Of a stretch of 42,137 bases of DNA, positions 1 to 11,379 are shown piece by piece. The notes under the pieces were generated by a model. It saw nothing but the letters and a program-made list of their open reading frames with translations, did not search any database and was not told the DNA's origin. The stretch's first letter is position 1; every line of letters starts with the position of its first letter. Source of the DNA: Chloroflexota bacterium (lineage in GTDB: Bacteria; Chloroflexota; Dormibacteria; Aeolococcales; Aeolococcaceae); assembly GCA_005880445.1 (NCBI GenBank), contig VBGJ01000148.1, positions 1 to 42,137 on the forward strand. The letters run 5' to 3'. A program made the position numbers and the translations under genes.

Positions 1-170
1 GCCAGCGCGGGCTCCTGGCTCACTCCGGCGAGCGCCTCAACCTCAGCGCGCGCGGCTTCTTTCGCGTGCTTCGGGTGGCGCGCACCATTGCCGATCTCGC
101 GGGCGATCCCATGGTGGCTGAGGACGCCCTCGCCGAGGCGCTCCACTATCGCGCGGCCGCGGATGGCTGA
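1..170 (+). CDS. comM: Mg-chelatase-like/ComM (YifB) family AAA ATPase, C-terminal fragment (truncated by window start)
   Basis: Frame from nt 3 reads [55 protein letters not shown], typical of the ComM/YifB C-terminus; next to dprA, a common arrangement. Not in the supplied ORF track. Confidence 0.85.
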   Translation, partial: QRGLLAHSGERLNLSARGFFRVLRVARTIADLAGDPMVAEDALAEALHYRAAADG

Positions 171-1053
171 CGCGCCCGCGCCTCGATTCATGGACTCCCG
201 GGCGCCCGATTGGCCGGACCGGCTCTCCCATCTGGCGCGGCCCCCGGCAGGGCTGTGGATCTGGGGTGTCGCCAGGCCCCGCCCACCGGTGGTGGCCGTC
301 GTCGGCTCGCGGCTGGCCACCCCTGCCGGGATGGACATCGCCCGCTGCCTCGGCCACGAGCTCGCCTCCCTCGGCGTCCAGGTGATCAGCGGCATGGCAC
401 GCGGCATCGATGCGGCCGCCCACCGTGGGGCGCTCGAGGCCGGGGGCGAGACACTGGCCGTGCTCGGGTGCGGCATCGACGTGTGCTACCCGCGGCAGCA
501 CCGCCAGCTCCGCTCGCAGATCGTCGCCTCCGGCTGCGTGATCAGCGAGGAGGACCGTGACGCGGAGCCGTTCAAATCGCAGTTCCCGAAGCGGAATCGC
601 CTCATCGCGGCCCTGGCGGTCGCCGTCGTGGTGGTCGAGGCGACGGCGCGCAGTGGGGCGCTGAGCACCGCGCGATGGGCTGCCGATCTGGGCCGCGAGG
701 TGCTGGCGGTGCCCGGCTCGATTCGCACGCCGCAGAGCCAGGGCACGAATCTGCTGATCCGCGACGGCGTCCGGCCCTACCTGAGCATCACCGACCTGCT
801 CGAGGCAACCCCGGAGCTGGCGGGCGCCCTGCCCGCGGCGGGCGGCGCCCACCCGCTCGGGATGGTGCCGGCTGGTTTGGCGCCGCCGCTCGAGGAGATA
901 CTTGGGCGCATGGGATCGGCACCCGTGCATCCGGACGACCTCGGCACCGCGCTGGGCTTGCCGGCGTCGGTGCTCGCCGCCCGCCTCGGCGCCCTCGAGC
1001 TGGCGGGCGCGGTTATGTCCCTGCCGGGCGGGCAGGTGGCGCGTACCTTTTAG
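163..1053 (+). CDS. dprA: DNA processing protein DprA/Smf
   Basis: [49 protein letters not shown]..., [36 protein letters not shown]-terminal winged-helix-like region. Likely start ATG 163, overlapping the comM stop (ATGGCTGA). Confidence 0.95.
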   Translation: MADAPAPRFMDSRAPDWPDRLSHLARPPAGLWIWGVARPRPPVVAVVGSRLATPAGMDIARCLGHELASLGVQVISGMARGIDAAAHRGALEAGGETLAVLGCGIDVCYPRQHRQLRSQIVASGCVISEEDRDAEPFKSQFPKRNRLIAALAVAVVVVEATARSGALSTARWAADLGREVLAVPGSIRTPQSQGTNLLIRDGVRPYLSITDLLEATPELAGALPAAGGAHPLGMVPAGLAPPLEEILGRMGSAPVHPDDLGTALGLPASVLAARLGALELAGAVMSLPGGQVARTF

Positions 1054-1089
1054 AGCCACCGGCCCAAAGCCAAGCTACCTTAAGAAGAG

Positions 1090-3423
1090 ATGGCCAACCG
1101 CCTGATCATCGTCGAGTCGCCCAGCAAGGCGAGGACGCTCGCCCGGTTCCTCGGCTCCGAGTACACGGTCCTCGCCTCGATGGGCCATGTTCGCGACCTG
1201 CCCAAGTCGAAGATCGGCGTCGACGTCGATGCCGGCTTCGCGCCCCAGTACGAGGTGATCAAGGGCAAGGAGAAGCAGATCCGCGAGCTCAGGGCGGCTG
1301 CCCGGAAGGCGCAGGCCACGCTGCTCGCGGCCGACCCCGATCGTGAAGGCGAGGCGATCGCGTGGCACCTGGCGCAGGCGCTCGGGCTGCACGACCCCGA
1401 CCGCATCGTCTTCCATGAGATCACCAAGTCCGCCGTGGATGCGGCGCTGGCGCACCCACGCAAGATCGACCGCTCGCTCGTGTCCGCGCAGGAAGCGCGC
1501 CGCGTCATCGACCGGCTCGTGGGATACCGGCTCTCGCCGCTTCTGTGGCGCAAGGTGCGAGCCGGGCTGAGTGCGGGTCGGGTGCAGTCGGTTGCCGTTC
1601 GGCTCGTGGTGGACCGAGAGGCTGAGATCGAAGGCTTCGTTCCTGTCGAGTCGTGGACCGTCGACGCGGTTCTTGTCAAGGATGGCTCGAATCCGTTCAA
1701 GGCGCGTCTCGTGGGACGCCGCGACGGCGACGCGGGAGCGGACGACGAGAAGCTCGAGCTCTCCAGTCAGGTCGAGGCAGAGACCGTGCTTCGTGCTCTC
1801 GGCCTCGACGGCGACGGTGCGGTCACCGAACGCACGCCGGTGTTCGCCGTGCGAGGCGTCGAGACGAAGGAGACCTCACGCAACGCACCGCTGCCATATA
1901 CGACGAGCGCCATGCAGCAGGATGCGAGCACCAGGCTGCGGTTGTCGCCGAAGCGCACGATGAGCATCGCCCAGGAGCTGTACGAGGGGATCGATCTGGG
2001 CAGCTCGGGCGCGACCGGGCTGATCACCTACATGCGCACGGACTCGACGCGGATCAGCGACCTGGCGCGCGCCGAAGCCGGGAAGTTCGTGACCGGGGCG
2101 TTCGGCAGGGAGTACGTGCGCAGCGGCGCGCCCAAGCCACGTGGCGGTCACAACGTGCAGGACGCACACGAAGCGATCCGTCCCACCGACGCGTCGCGCA
2201 CGCCGGAGTCGATCCGGCAGCACCTCTCACCGCCACAGGCGAAACTGTACGAGTTGATCTGGCGGCGGTTCGTGGCCAGCCAGATGAGCGCGGCGCGATT
2301 TCTCAACACACGGGCCACCATCGACGCAGCGGGTTACGTGTTCCGGGCAACGGGATCGGTGCTGCAATTCGACGGCTTCCAGCGAGTCTGGAAGCGCGAC
2401 GACGACAAGGACGGCGACGAGACGCTCCCCGAGCTGACCGATGGCGAGCGGCTGACGTGCACCGATGTCTTGTCGGAACAGCACTTCACGCAGCCGCCGC
2501 CGCGCTACACGGAGGCGTCGCTGATCAAGGAGCTCGAGGAGCGCGGCATCGGACGGCCGTCGACCTACGCGCCGACGCTGGAGACGATCCAGGAGCGCAA
2601 CTACGTTCGCCAGCAAGAGCGCCGCCTTCACCCGACGGAGCTCGGCAAGACGGTGGATACGGTCTTGCGCACCAACTTCCCCGACATCGTCGATGTCGCG
2701 TTCACCGCCGAGCTCGAGAAGCGCCTCGACTCGGTGGAGGAGGGCAAGCGCCAGTACGAGCCGACGGTACGTGCCTGGTATCTGCCGTTCGCGGCAACGG
2801 TGGAGAAGGCCGAGACGTCGATGCAACGGGTCAAGGTGCCGGCGCGCGAAACCGGTGAGGAGTGTCCCGAGTGCGAGGTGGGGCGTCTCGTCGTACGCGA
2901 GGGCCGCTACGGCGAGTTCGTCGGATGCTCGCGCTTCCCTGAATGCACATACGTCAAGGACCGCCGCGGAGCCAGCGCCGAACCCACGGGAGAGTCGTGC
3001 CCGCAATGCGGACGCCCGCTGGTGACGCGGCAGAGCCGTCGTGGCCCGTTCGTGGGCTGTTCCGGATATCCGGAGTGCAGATACATCAAAAACGCGCGTG
3101 CCGAGGCGAACGGTGAGGCGGCAGAGGGCGGGCTCGAGGTCGCCGCTGAGCAATTGGGGGTGTGCCCCGAGTGCGGGAAGCCGCTGTTGCGACGCAGCGG
3201 CCGCCGCGGCTCGTTCGTCGGGTGCTCGGGCTTTCCGGGGTGCCGGTATATCCAGCCGGGATCGGGCGGGCGCAGCGCGGCGCCGGCACCGGAGCCCACC
3301 GGGGATCCGTGCCCCGAATGCGGCAAGCCGTTGGTGAGGCGCCAGGGGCGTTACGGCCCCTTCGTCAGCTGTTCTGGCTATCCCGCGTGCAAGTACCGCC
3401 CGCCAAAGGGAGCCGCCGCATGA
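1090..3423 (+). CDS. topA: DNA topoisomerase I (type IA) with four C-terminal Cys4 zinc ribbons
   Basis: Starts [37 protein letters not shown] active-site region; four CPxCx(n)GCSxxPxC repeats at the C-terminus. Confidence 0.98.
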   Translation: MANRLIIVESPSKARTLARFLGSEYTVLASMGHVRDLPKSKIGVDVDAGFAPQYEVIKGKEKQIRELRAAARKAQATLLAADPDREGEAIAWHLAQALGLHDPDRIVFHEITKSAVDAALAHPRKIDRSLVSAQEARRVIDRLVGYRLSPLLWRKVRAGLSAGRVQSVAVRLVVDREAEIEGFVPVESWTVDAVLVKDGSNPFKARLVGRRDGDAGADDEKLELSSQVEAETVLRALGLDGDGAVTERTPVFAVRGVETKETSRNAPLPYTTSAMQQDASTRLRLSPKRTMSIAQELYEGIDLGSSGATGLITYMRTDSTRISDLARAEAGKFVTGAFGREYVRSGAPKPRGGHNVQDAHEAIRPTDASRTPESIRQHLSPPQAKLYELIWRRFVASQMSAARFLNTRATIDAAGYVFRATGSVLQFDGFQRVWKRDDDKDGDETLPELTDGERLTCTDVLSEQHFTQPPPRYTEASLIKELEERGIGRPSTYAPTLETIQERNYVRQQERRLHPTELGKTVDTVLRTNFPDIVDVAFTAELEKRLDSVEEGKRQYEPTVRAWYLPFAATVEKAETSMQRVKVPARETGEECPECEVGRLVVREGRYGEFVGCSRFPECTYVKDRRGASAEPTGESCPQCGRPLVTRQSRRGPFVGCSGYPECRYIKNARAEANGEAAEGGLEVAAEQLGVCPECGKPLLRRSGRRGSFVGCSGFPGCRYIQPGSGGRSAAPAPEPTGDPCPECGKPLVRRQGRYGPFVSCSGYPACKYRPPKGAAA

Positions 3424-3998
3424 CGCAGGCCCACGCGACGACCATCGTCGCCGTGAAGCGCGACTCGCAGGTGGCGATAGCCGGCGACGGGCAGGTGACC
3501 GTCGGCGACGTGATCATGAAGCAACGCGCGTCGAAGGTTCGCCGCATGTTTCACGACCAGGTTGTGTGCGGCTTTGCCGGCGCGGTCGGCGACGCGCTGA
3601 CTCTGTTCGACAAGTTCGAGCAGCACCTCGAGAAGCACCAAGGCAATCTGCTGCGCGCCGCAGTCGGCCTGAGCAAGGAATGGCGCACCGACAAATATCT
3701 GCGGCGCCTGGAGGCAAATCTGATCGTCGCGAGCGCGGACCGTCTGCTGCTGCTCAGCGGCGACGGCGAGGTGATCGAGCCCGACGAGTCGGACGGTGTC
3801 GCCGCAATCGGAAGCGGTGGTCCATATGCGCACGCTGCTGCACGAGCCCTGCTCGACAACACAACCCTCTCCGCCGCGGAGATCGCCCAGCAGTCACTCG
3901 AGATCGCCGCGCGCCTCTGCATCTACACCAACGACAACATCACCGTGGAGACGCTCGACCGAGTGCCAGGAGCCATGCCTTCGCTGGTCTCGCGATGA
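3420..3998 (+). CDS. hslV: ATP-dependent protease subunit HslV (ClpQ)
   Basis: [44 protein letters not shown]...; ATG overlaps topA stop by 4 nt; followed by hslU. Confidence 0.96.
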   Translation: MTQAHATTIVAVKRDSQVAIAGDGQVTVGDVIMKQRASKVRRMFHDQVVCGFAGAVGDALTLFDKFEQHLEKHQGNLLRAAVGLSKEWRTDKYLRRLEANLIVASADRLLLLSGDGEVIEPDESDGVAAIGSGGPYAHAAARALLDNTTLSAAEIAQQSLEIAARLCIYTNDNITVETLDRVPGAMPSLVSR

Positions 3999-5512
3999 GC
4001 GCACTGCCGCACGAGCGACTCGAGCAGACGACGTCCGCTCCGGACGCGCCGGAGATCGCGACGTCGCAGAACGGCACCGGAGACCAGCCGCCGGCGCCGG
4101 ACCAGCAGCACCTCGACATCGTTGACGAGGTCGCCGGAGAGGAGCTGCGGCCCGTCGAGGTGGTGCGCCGCCTCGACGAGTACATCATCGGTCAGGGCGA
4201 CGCCAAGAAATCGGTGGCGATCGCGCTTCGCAACCGGATCCGGCGACAGCAGCTGTCCGACGAGCTGCGCCGCGAGGTGTTGCCCAAGAACATCCTCATG
4301 ATCGGACCGACGGGTGTCGGCAAGACGGAGATCGCGCGCCGCGTCGCGCGCCTCACCGCATCGCCGTTCATCAAAGTCGAGGCGACCAAGTTCACCGAGG
4401 TGGGCTACGTCGGGCGCGACGTCGAGTCGATCGTTCGCGACCTGCTCGAGCAGACCATCACCGAGGTGCACGACGACCGCATCGCGGAGGTCGAGGGCCA
4501 AGCCAAGGAGCTGGCCAACACGCGCATCCTCGAGACGCTGCTCGACGCCGACGACAAACCAGCCCCTCGCGTCGAGCAGCCCGAGGGCGGCCAGGTCGAC
4601 AAGACCGCTGAGGCGGCCGCGGCGCGAAGGCGGCGCGCGCGCCGGCGGCGTCTGGCGCGACGGCTGGCGAGCGGCGCGCTCGAGGAGCGCCCGGTCGACA
4701 TCGAAGTCGAGGAGCCGTTTCAACCGGCGTTCGAAGGCTTTGCCGGCACCGGTCTGGAAGAGGTGGGCTATTCGCTCAGTGACTTCTTTTCGCAGATGGC
4801 GCCGGTCCGTAAGCGCCAGAAGCGCATGCCCGTCTCCGAGGCGCGCACGACGCTCATGCAGGAGGAGACGGACCGGCTGATCGACATGGACCGCGTGTAC
4901 GACGACGCGATCCGTCTCGTCGAGGACGACGGCATCGTGTTCATCGACGAGGTCGACAAGATCTGTGGACGCACCTCGGACCACGGACCCGACGTCAGCG
5001 GTGAGGGCGTGCAGCGTGACCTGCTGCCCATTCTCGAAGGCTCGACTGTGCACACACGCTACGGCGCGGTGCGCACCGAGCACGTCCTGTTCATCGCCGC
5101 CGGGGCGTTCACCGCGGCGCGCCCGAGTGACCTCATCCCGGAGTTCCAGGGTCGCTTCCCCATTCGCGTCGAGCTGCAGGCGCTGAGCGAAGCCGACCTG
5201 GTGCGCATCCTGACCGAGCCCAGCAATGCGCTGACGCGCCAGTACGCCGCGCTTCTCGCCACCGAGAACGTCACCCTCGACTTCGCCCCGGACGGGATCG
5301 ACGAGCTCGCCAGGCAGGCGCACCTCGTCAATGAAGAAGACGAGAACATCGGCGCGCGCCGGCTGTTCACGCTCATGGAGCAGGTGCTGGAGGAGGTCTC
5401 CTTCCGGGCCGAGGACTTCAACGGGCAAACCGTGGTGATCGACCGATCGTATGTCGCCGCGCGGCTGGGGGACCTGGTGCGCAACCAGGATCTGCGCCAC
5501 TTCGTGCTCTGA
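3995..5512 (+). CDS. hslU: ATP-dependent protease ATPase subunit HslU (ClpY)
   Basis: [24 protein letters not shown], Walker [14 protein letters not shown], pore motif GYVGRD, Walker [12 protein letters not shown]-terminal tail [18 protein letters not shown] track start (3566) is too early; ATG 3995 overlaps hslV stop. Confidence 0.97.
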   Translation: MSALPHERLEQTTSAPDAPEIATSQNGTGDQPPAPDQQHLDIVDEVAGEELRPVEVVRRLDEYIIGQGDAKKSVAIALRNRIRRQQLSDELRREVLPKNILMIGPTGVGKTEIARRVARLTASPFIKVEATKFTEVGYVGRDVESIVRDLLEQTITEVHDDRIAEVEGQAKELANTRILETLLDADDKPAPRVEQPEGGQVDKTAEAAAARRRRARRRRLARRLASGALEERPVDIEVEEPFQPAFEGFAGTGLEEVGYSLSDFFSQMAPVRKRQKRMPVSEARTTLMQEETDRLIDMDRVYDDAIRLVEDDGIVFIDEVDKICGRTSDHGPDVSGEGVQRDLLPILEGSTVHTRYGAVRTEHVLFIAAGAFTAARPSDLIPEFQGRFPIRVELQALSEADLVRILTEPSNALTRQYAALLATENVTLDFAPDGIDELARQAHLVNEEDENIGARRLFTLMEQVLEEVSFRAEDFNGQTVVIDRSYVAARLGDLVRNQDLRHFVL

Positions 5513-5546
5513 GGCGCCGGCTCCGGGCGCGCCGTCCGCGCCCTGC

Positions 5547-5552
5547 TAGACT
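5547..5552 (+). promoter_or_regulatory. Putative -10 element (TAGACT) for rpsB operon
   Basis: TAGACT in the largest intergenic gap of this part of the window; same hexamer as upstream of hisS. No clear -35. Confidence 0.4.
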
Positions 5553-5579
5553 CGAGCCATCTCACACGTCCGGTACGAC

Positions 5580-5618
5580 GCGCGTGGCGGGTGCCCTGCT
5601 TGTACGGGTCGCCTGCGC
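5580..5618 (+). promoter_or_regulatory. Putative structured rpsB leader hairpin
   Basis: GCGC(GT)GGCG...CCC...GGG...CGCC(T)GCGC imperfect stem within the 5' leader between the putative -10 and rpsB ATG. Confidence 0.35.
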
Positions 5619-5665
5619 GGATGACATCGGGCGGAGGACAAACCACAACCACGAGGAGGCGCGGC

Positions 5666-6520
5666 ATGCCCGCTGTAACCCTCCGCCAGCTGTTGGAGGC
5701 CGGGGTCCACTTCGGCCACCAAACCAGCCGGTGGAATCCCAAGATGCGCCCATACATCTTCACTGCGCGCAACGGCGTCCACATCATCGACCTGGAGAAG
5801 ACGCAGCAGCAGCTCGACGCAGCGTGTGACTACGTGCGTGAGCTCGTCGCGGGTGGCCAAAAGATCATGTTCGTCGGCACCAAGAAGCAGGCGCAGGACG
5901 TGATCGAGGAGGTGTGCGCCCGTACCGGTCAACCGTACGTCACGCATCGTTGGATGGGCGGGATGCTCACCAACTTCCCGGTGATCCAGCGACGCCTGCG
6001 GCGTCTTGCCGAGCTTCGCGTCATGCACGAGCGCGGCGACTTCGAGCGCATGAGCGCGAAAGAAGCCAACGACATGCGCGACGATCTCGACCGGCTGGAA
6101 CGCAACTTCGCAGGCATGGCGGAGATGAAGCGGCTGCCCGGCGCGCTCTTCGTCATCGACTGCAAGAAGGAGCGCATCGGAGTCAGCGAGGCGAACAAGC
6201 TGAGCATCCCGATAGTCGCCATCACCGACACGAACTGCGATCCCGACCTGATCCAGCTGGTGATCCCCGGCAACGATGACGCCATTCGCAGCTGCCGGTT
6301 GATCGTGAGCACCATCGGCGAGGCGATCGCCGAAGGGTTGCAGCTGCTCGGCGAGCGCGAGCTTGCCGAGCGCGCGGAGATGGAGCAGCGCGAGCGCGAA
6401 GAGGCGGCCGCGGCGCAGGCTCGGGCCGAGGAGGCAGCGGCCGCCGAACCCGCCTCGTCCGCCGAGCAGCTGACCCCCGCCGGGGCGGCGACGGGCGCGC
6501 CCGGCGGAGACACCGCCTGA
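5666..6520 (+). CDS. rpsB: 30S ribosomal protein S2
   Basis: MPAVTLRQLLEAGVHFGHQTSRWNPKMRPYIFTARNGVHIIDLEKT; SD GAGGAGG upstream; Ala/Glu-rich C-terminal extension. Likely start ATG 5666 rather than 5591. Confidence 0.97.
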   Translation: MPAVTLRQLLEAGVHFGHQTSRWNPKMRPYIFTARNGVHIIDLEKTQQQLDAACDYVRELVAGGQKIMFVGTKKQAQDVIEEVCARTGQPYVTHRWMGGMLTNFPVIQRRLRRLAELRVMHERGDFERMSAKEANDMRDDLDRLERNFAGMAEMKRLPGALFVIDCKKERIGVSEANKLSIPIVAITDTNCDPDLIQLVIPGNDDAIRSCRLIVSTIGEAIAEGLQLLGERELAERAEMEQREREEAAAAQARAEEAAAAEPASSAEQLTPAGAATGAPGGDTA

Positions 6521-7164
6521 TGGCGGACGTCGCCGCAGCGGAGGTCAAGCGGCTGCGCGACGAGACGGGCGCCGGCATGATGGACTCGAAACGAGCCCTC
6601 ACGGAGTCCAAGGGCGACTTCGACAAGGCGAAGGACTGGCTTCGTGCCAAAGGACTCGCGCGCGCCGCGGGCAAGGCCGGCCGGGCCACGAACGAGGGCG
6701 CCGTGGAGGCGTACGTCCACAGCTCGGGCGGTATCGCCAAGCAGGGGGCCCTCGTGGAGCTGCTGTGCGAGTCGGACTTTGTCGCCAAGACGCACGACTT
6801 CAAGGCACTTGCCAAAGAGCTGGCGCTGCAGGTCGTGGGGGCGTCACCGGCATACGTCCGCCGGGAAGATGTACCGGGCGACGTCCTCGAGCGTGAGCGA
6901 GCCGTCTATCGCGAGTCGGTCAAGGACAAGCCGGACAACATCATCGAGAGGATCCTCGAGGGCAAGCTGAACGACTTCTACTCGAGGACGTGCCTCCTCG
7001 AGCAACCCTGGGTCAAGGACGACAAGCGGCGGGTGCGCGACCTCGTCACCGACGCCATCGCCAAACTTGGCGAAAACATAACGGTCGCTCACTTCGCGCG
7101 GTTTGCGGTTGGGGAAGACGCCACCACCGCCGGAGACGGGGCGCTGCCGCCGTCGCCGGCGTGA
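6520..7164 (+). CDS. tsf: Elongation factor Ts
   Basis: [62 protein letters not shown]; follows rpsB. Confidence 0.97.
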   Translation: MADVAAAEVKRLRDETGAGMMDSKRALTESKGDFDKAKDWLRAKGLARAAGKAGRATNEGAVEAYVHSSGGIAKQGALVELLCESDFVAKTHDFKALAKELALQVVGASPAYVRREDVPGDVLERERAVYRESVKDKPDNIIERILEGKLNDFYSRTCLLEQPWVKDDKRRVRDLVTDAIAKLGENITVAHFARFAVGEDATTAGDGALPPSPA

Positions 7165-7955
7165 GCTCGGAGGTCGCCGCAGTGGGCGTGGCGCAGGCGC
7201 CGCGGCAGGGTGGGGACGGCCGAACGCCCGTCTTCCGGCGCGTGGTGCTCAAGCTCGGCGGCGAGGCGCTGCTCGGAGAGTCCGCGTACGGCATCGACCA
7301 GTCCGCGGCGGTGCGCATCGCCGAACAGCTGCAACGCGTGCACGGACGTGGTGTGCAGACCGCGATCGTCGTCGGTGGCGGGAACATCGTGCGCGGCCTG
7401 GAGGCCACCCATGCGGGAATCGACAGGGTCACCGGGGATTACATGGGCATGCTTGCCACGGTGATCAACGCCCTCGCGCTGCGCGACGCCATCGAGCACC
7501 TCGGCATGCAGTGCCGTCTGCAGAGCGCCATCGCGATGCAGCAAGTGGCCGAGCCGTTCATCCCACGCCGCGCCATCCGCCATCTCGAGAAGGGACGCAT
7601 CGTGATCCTGGCGGCGGGCACGGGCAATCCGTTCTTCACCACGGACACGACGGCCGCGCTGCGAGCCGCGGAGATCGGCGCCGACGTGCTGCTCAAGGCC
7701 ACCAAGGTCGACGGCATCTACACGGCGGATCCGATGAAGCACGCGGACGCGACGCGGCTGCCGCACCTGACGTACCTCGATGTGCTCAACCGCGGTCTCA
7801 CCATCATGGACAGCACCGCCGTCACGCTGTGCATGGACAACCGGATGCCCATCATCGTGTTCGATCTCTTCACCGAGGGGAACGTCGAGCGAGTCATCCT
7901 CGGTGAGCCCATCGGCACCCGCGTCGACGCGGAGGGACAGGTCAATGGCGCCTGA
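7161..7955 (+). CDS. pyrH: UMP kinase
   Basis: [14 protein letters not shown]...[12 protein letters not shown]...[18 protein letters not shown]...[33 protein letters not shown]. Likely GTG start 7161 overlapping tsf stop. Confidence 0.96.
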   Translation: MSSEVAAVGVAQAPRQGGDGRTPVFRRVVLKLGGEALLGESAYGIDQSAAVRIAEQLQRVHGRGVQTAIVVGGGNIVRGLEATHAGIDRVTGDYMGMLATVINALALRDAIEHLGMQCRLQSAIAMQQVAEPFIPRRAIRHLEKGRIVILAAGTGNPFFTTDTTAALRAAEIGADVLLKATKVDGIYTADPMKHADATRLPHLTYLDVLNRGLTIMDSTAVTLCMDNRMPIIVFDLFTEGNVERVILGEPIGTRVDAEGQVNGA

Positions 7956-8541
7956 CCGCGACAAGGTCGAGGAGGCGCAGGCGGCGGTCAACGAGCGGGT
8001 TGCCGATGCTCGCCACCGCATGGAGAAGAGCCTCGAGGCCCTGGGCCGCGAGATGCAGGCCGTGCGCACGGGACGAGCGTCGCCCGCCCTGGTCGAGCGG
8101 CTGCAGGTCGACTACTACGGCACACCCACGCCGCTGCAGACGCTGGCCGGCATCTCGGTGCCGGAGCCGACCCAGCTGCTCATCTCGCCCTATGACCGGA
8201 ACGCGACCGTCGCCATCGAGAAGGCGATCCAGAAGAGCGAGCTCGGGCTGAATCCCACCAACGATGGCCAGGTGATCCGGATCTCCATACCGCAGCTCAA
8301 CGAGGAGCGGCGTCGGGACCTCGTGAAGGTGGTGCACCGTAAGGCGGAGGAGGCCAGGGTTTCCATCCGGAACATCCGGCGCGACGAGGTGGAGCATCTC
8401 CGCCGGGTGGAGAAAGAGGGGCACGTGAGCAAGGACGAGGTCGAGACCAAGCTGGCCGAGATCCAGAGGGTCACCGACCAGTTCGTCTCCCGGGTTGACG
8501 AGGCGGTCCAGAAGAAGGAGGCTGAGATCCTGGAGGTCTGA
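7945..8541 (+). CDS. frr: Ribosome recycling factor
   Basis: [47 protein letters not shown]...; ATG 7945 overlaps pyrH end. Confidence 0.97.
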   Translation: MAPDRDKVEEAQAAVNERVADARHRMEKSLEALGREMQAVRTGRASPALVERLQVDYYGTPTPLQTLAGISVPEPTQLLISPYDRNATVAIEKAIQKSELGLNPTNDGQVIRISIPQLNEERRRDLVKVVHRKAEEARVSIRNIRRDEVEHLRRVEKEGHVSKDEVETKLAEIQRVTDQFVSRVDEAVQKKEAEILEV

Positions 8542-8602
8542 GCGTTCGATGGTCTCGGCGCGAAACGCGCCCCGGCACACGATCGTTCACTCCTCAGAAC
8601 CG

Positions 8603-9391
8603 ATGATGCAGAGACCTCCAGCCCCCGCCGCCACGCCTGAGCCCTCGCGACCGGGCCTGCCGCGGCACGTCGGCATCATCATGGACGGCAACGGCCGCTG
8701 GGCCCGGCGCCGGCATCTGCCGCGCGTCGCCGGACACCGCGCCGGGGTCCGCGCGATCCGGCCGGTCATGGAGGCGTGCGACCGCGCCGGCGTCCACATC
8801 CTGACGCTCTACGCCTTCAGCACGGAGAACTGGTCCCGCCCTCGCCACGAGGTGGACGCACTGATGCGCCTGTTCGGCGAGACCATCGAAAGCGAGATCG
8901 GAGAGCTGCACGACAACGGCGTCCAGATCCGGGTGCTCGGCGACAGGCGCCGGTTGAGCGGCGCCCTGCAGCGCAAGGTCGCCGACGCCGAAGCGCTGAC
9001 CGCCGACAACACCACGGCGATCCTCAACGTGGCGATCAACTATGGGGGCCGTGGCGAGATCGTCGCCGCGGTGCGAGAGCTGGCCGCCCGCGGTGTCGAC
9101 CTGGCGGAGCTCGACGAGGAGACCATGAGTCGCGCCTTGTACACGGCGGGGTTGCCAGATCCGGACCTGATCATCCGGACCGCGGGCGAGATGCGAATCA
9201 GCAACTTCATGTTGTGGCAGGCGGCATATGCCGAGCTCTACGTCACGGACACGCTGTGGCCGGATTTCGGGGAGGCGGCTCTCGACGGCGCGCTCCAGGC
9301 GTTCGCTGGGCGCGAGCGCAAGTTCGGCACCGTGAACGACCGCGTCCCGGCGCCGATCATCGACGCCGTCCGCGCCTCGCCCGTGGGATGA
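8603..9391 (+). CDS. uppS: Isoprenyl (undecaprenyl) diphosphate synthase
   Basis: PRHVGIIMDGNGRWARRRHLPRVAGHRAGVRAIR...LTLYAFSTENWSRP...DPDLIIRTAGEMRISNFMLWQAAYAELY. Exact start uncertain (8603 or 8549). Confidence 0.95.
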   Translation: MMQRPPAPAATPEPSRPGLPRHVGIIMDGNGRWARRRHLPRVAGHRAGVRAIRPVMEACDRAGVHILTLYAFSTENWSRPRHEVDALMRLFGETIESEIGELHDNGVQIRVLGDRRRLSGALQRKVADAEALTADNTTAILNVAINYGGRGEIVAAVRELAARGVDLAELDEETMSRALYTAGLPDPDLIIRTAGEMRISNFMLWQAAYAELYVTDTLWPDFGEAALDGALQAFAGRERKFGTVNDRVPAPIIDAVRASPVG

Positions 9392-10194
9392 ATCTGTTGC
9401 TCCGGATCATGTCCGGAGCGGTCTTGCTCGCAGTCCTGTTCGCGGCACTCTGGGTGGGCACACCGGCGGTGGCCGCCAGCGTCGCGCTCGCGGTTGCGAT
9501 CGCGATGTGGGAGTACTCCGCGCTGCTCGGCAGGATCGGTCCGCGGCCGCCAGCATGGCTCTTGTACCCGCTCGCGCTCTGGCTTGCGCTACGCCTCGTG
9601 TTCCCGCCCGCATTCCAGGATGCGCAGTGGCCGCTGATCGCCGCCGTCGCCGTCGGCCTGATCGTCGCGGCAGCGCTGCGCACCGGGTTCGACCGGTGGG
9701 CGTCTGCGGTGGCAGGCAGCCTGTACATCGGGCTCAGCCTCGGCTTCTACCTGGCGCTGTTCTTCTGGCGCCCCGCCGACACTGCCCACTTCGGCCTGCG
9801 GCTCGTGGTGCTCGTCCTCATCGCAGTGTTCGCCTGCGACACGGCGGCGTATTTCGCCGGCTCGGCCTTCGGGAGGCACGGCTTCTTCACCTCGATCTCA
9901 CCGCGAAAGACCGTCGAGGGAGCCGCAGCCGGAGCGGCCGCGGCCATCCTGGTAGGCGCTCTGGCCGGCCCCGCGCTCGTGGGCATCGGCGCCGGCACGG
10001 CCGCGGGCATGGGGGCGCTGATCGCAGTGGCGGCCCAGGGCGGGGATCTCGTCGAATCCGCCATCAAGCGACAGGCGGGCGTCAAGGAGTCGAGCGGGCT
10101 GATCCCAGGGCACGGCGGGCTGCTCGATCGATTGGACAGCCTGGTGCTCGTCGGGCCGGTCGTATATTGCTATCTGAGGCTTGTCGCCTTCTGA
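9388..10194 (+). CDS. cdsA: Phosphatidate cytidylyltransferase
   Basis: Multi-TM protein; FACDTAAYFAGSAFGRHGFFTSISPRKTVEGAAAG and GDLVESAIKRQAGVKESSGLIPGHGGLLDRLDSL CDS signature. Confidence 0.95.
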   Translation: MNLLLRIMSGAVLLAVLFAALWVGTPAVAASVALAVAIAMWEYSALLGRIGPRPPAWLLYPLALWLALRLVFPPAFQDAQWPLIAAVAVGLIVAAALRTGFDRWASAVAGSLYIGLSLGFYLALFFWRPADTAHFGLRLVVLVLIAVFACDTAAYFAGSAFGRHGFFTSISPRKTVEGAAAGAAAAILVGALAGPALVGIGAGTAAGMGALIAVAAQGGDLVESAIKRQAGVKESSGLIPGHGGLLDRLDSLVLVGPVVYCYLRLVAF

Positions 10195-10227
10195 CTGCTG
10201 TGAGGGGTTGATCTGGACCATGAAGCA

Positions 10228-11379
10228 ATGAGGACGCGCCGCCGTATCGTGCTGCTCGGCGCGACCGGTTCGATCGGTCGCCAGGCGTGCGACGTCATCG
10301 CCCGCTTCCCCGACCGGTTCGAGCTGGTTGGCGCCGTCGCCGGGCGCGATGCAGCCGGCCTCGCCGTGGTGGCGGATCGGTTCGCCGGACCGCGCACGGC
10401 GGTTGTCGCGCCCGATGCGAACGCGACGCTGCCGCCGGGCTGCGCGTCCGGGATCGAGGCGGCGTGCGACATAGCGGCGATGGACGCCGACGTGGTCTGC
10501 GTGGCGATCACCGGTGCGGCGGCGCTGCGCCCGACGCTTGCGGCTCTGGATGCCGGTCGCCTGGTGGCCACCGCCACCAAAGAGGTGCTGGTGATGGCCG
10601 GGGAGCTGGTGCGTGCCCGGGCGGCCTCGGCCGGGACGCGAGTCATCCCCATCGACAGCGAGCACAGCGCCGTATGGCAGTGCCTCCGGGGTGAGGACGT
10701 CGCGTCCGTGCGGCGCATCGTCCTCACCGCAAGCGGAGGGCCGTTCCTGCACCGTCCCATCGGCACGTTCTCGTCGATCACCGCCGAAGAGGCGCTGGCG
10801 CATCCGACCTGGCGCATGGGCCCGAAGGTGACGCTCGACTCGGCGACGATGCTGAACAAGGGCTTGGAGATCATCGAAGCGCACTTTCTCTTCGACGTGC
10901 CGTACTCCCGCATTGAGGTTGCCATCCATCCCGCGAGTGTCGTGCACAGCTATGTCGAATTCCAGGATGGCGCTGTGATGGCCCAGCTGGGCGAACCGGA
11001 CATGCGCATTCCGATTGCGCTCGCCCTGGGCGACGGAGAACGGCTGCCGGAGGTCGGGCGGACGCTCGAGCTGCGGGGCGCAGCGCCACTCGAGTTCTTC
11101 GACGTCGACACGCAACGCTTCCCCGCGGTAGGCGTGGCGCGCGCCGCCGGCGAGGCCGGCGGGCTCTCGCCATGCGTGCTCAACGCCGCCAACGAGGTGG
11201 CGGTGGCCGCCTTCCTCGATGGGCGGTGCCGCTATGACGAGATCATCCCGATCGTGTCCGAATGCGTCGAGCACGCTCCCTCCGGCGACCAGGCGTCACT
11301 CGACGACGTCCTCGCCGCCGACGCGTGGGCGCGGGAGCGTGCCGGCGAGCGGCTCGCGCCCGGAGCGACCGTGGCGTGA
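10228..11379 (+). CDS. dxr: 1-deoxy-D-xylulose 5-phosphate reductoisomerase
   Basis: RIVLLGATGSIGRQACDVI; IPIDSEHSAVWQCLRG; TASGGPF; NKGLEIIEAHFLFDVPYSRIEVAIHPASVVHSYVEFQDGA. Confidence 0.97.
   Translation: MRTRRRIVLLGATGSIGRQACDVIARFPDRFELVGAVAGRDAAGLAVVADRFAGPRTAVVAPDANATLPPGCASGIEAACDIAAMDADVVCVAITGAAALRPTLAALDAGRLVATATKEVLVMAGELVRARAASAGTRVIPIDSEHSAVWQCLRGEDVASVRRIVLTASGGPFLHRPIGTFSSITAEEALAHPTWRMGPKVTLDSATMLNKGLEIIEAHFLFDVPYSRIEVAIHPASVVHSYVEFQDGAVMAQLGEPDMRIPIALALGDGERLPEVGRTLELRGAAPLEFFDVDTQRFPAVGVARAAGEAGGLSPCVLNAANEVAVAAFLDGRCRYDEIIPIVSECVEHAPSGDQASLDDVLAADAWARERAGERLAPGATVA

Noticed and set aside
3923-5500. 525-aa minus-strand ORF
   Set aside because: Antisense to hslU; shadow ORF.
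8776-9387. N-terminal 204 residues of the 472-aa + strand ORF ending in cdsA
   Set aside because: Out-of-frame translation of uppS; the genuine CdsA begins at ATG 9388.
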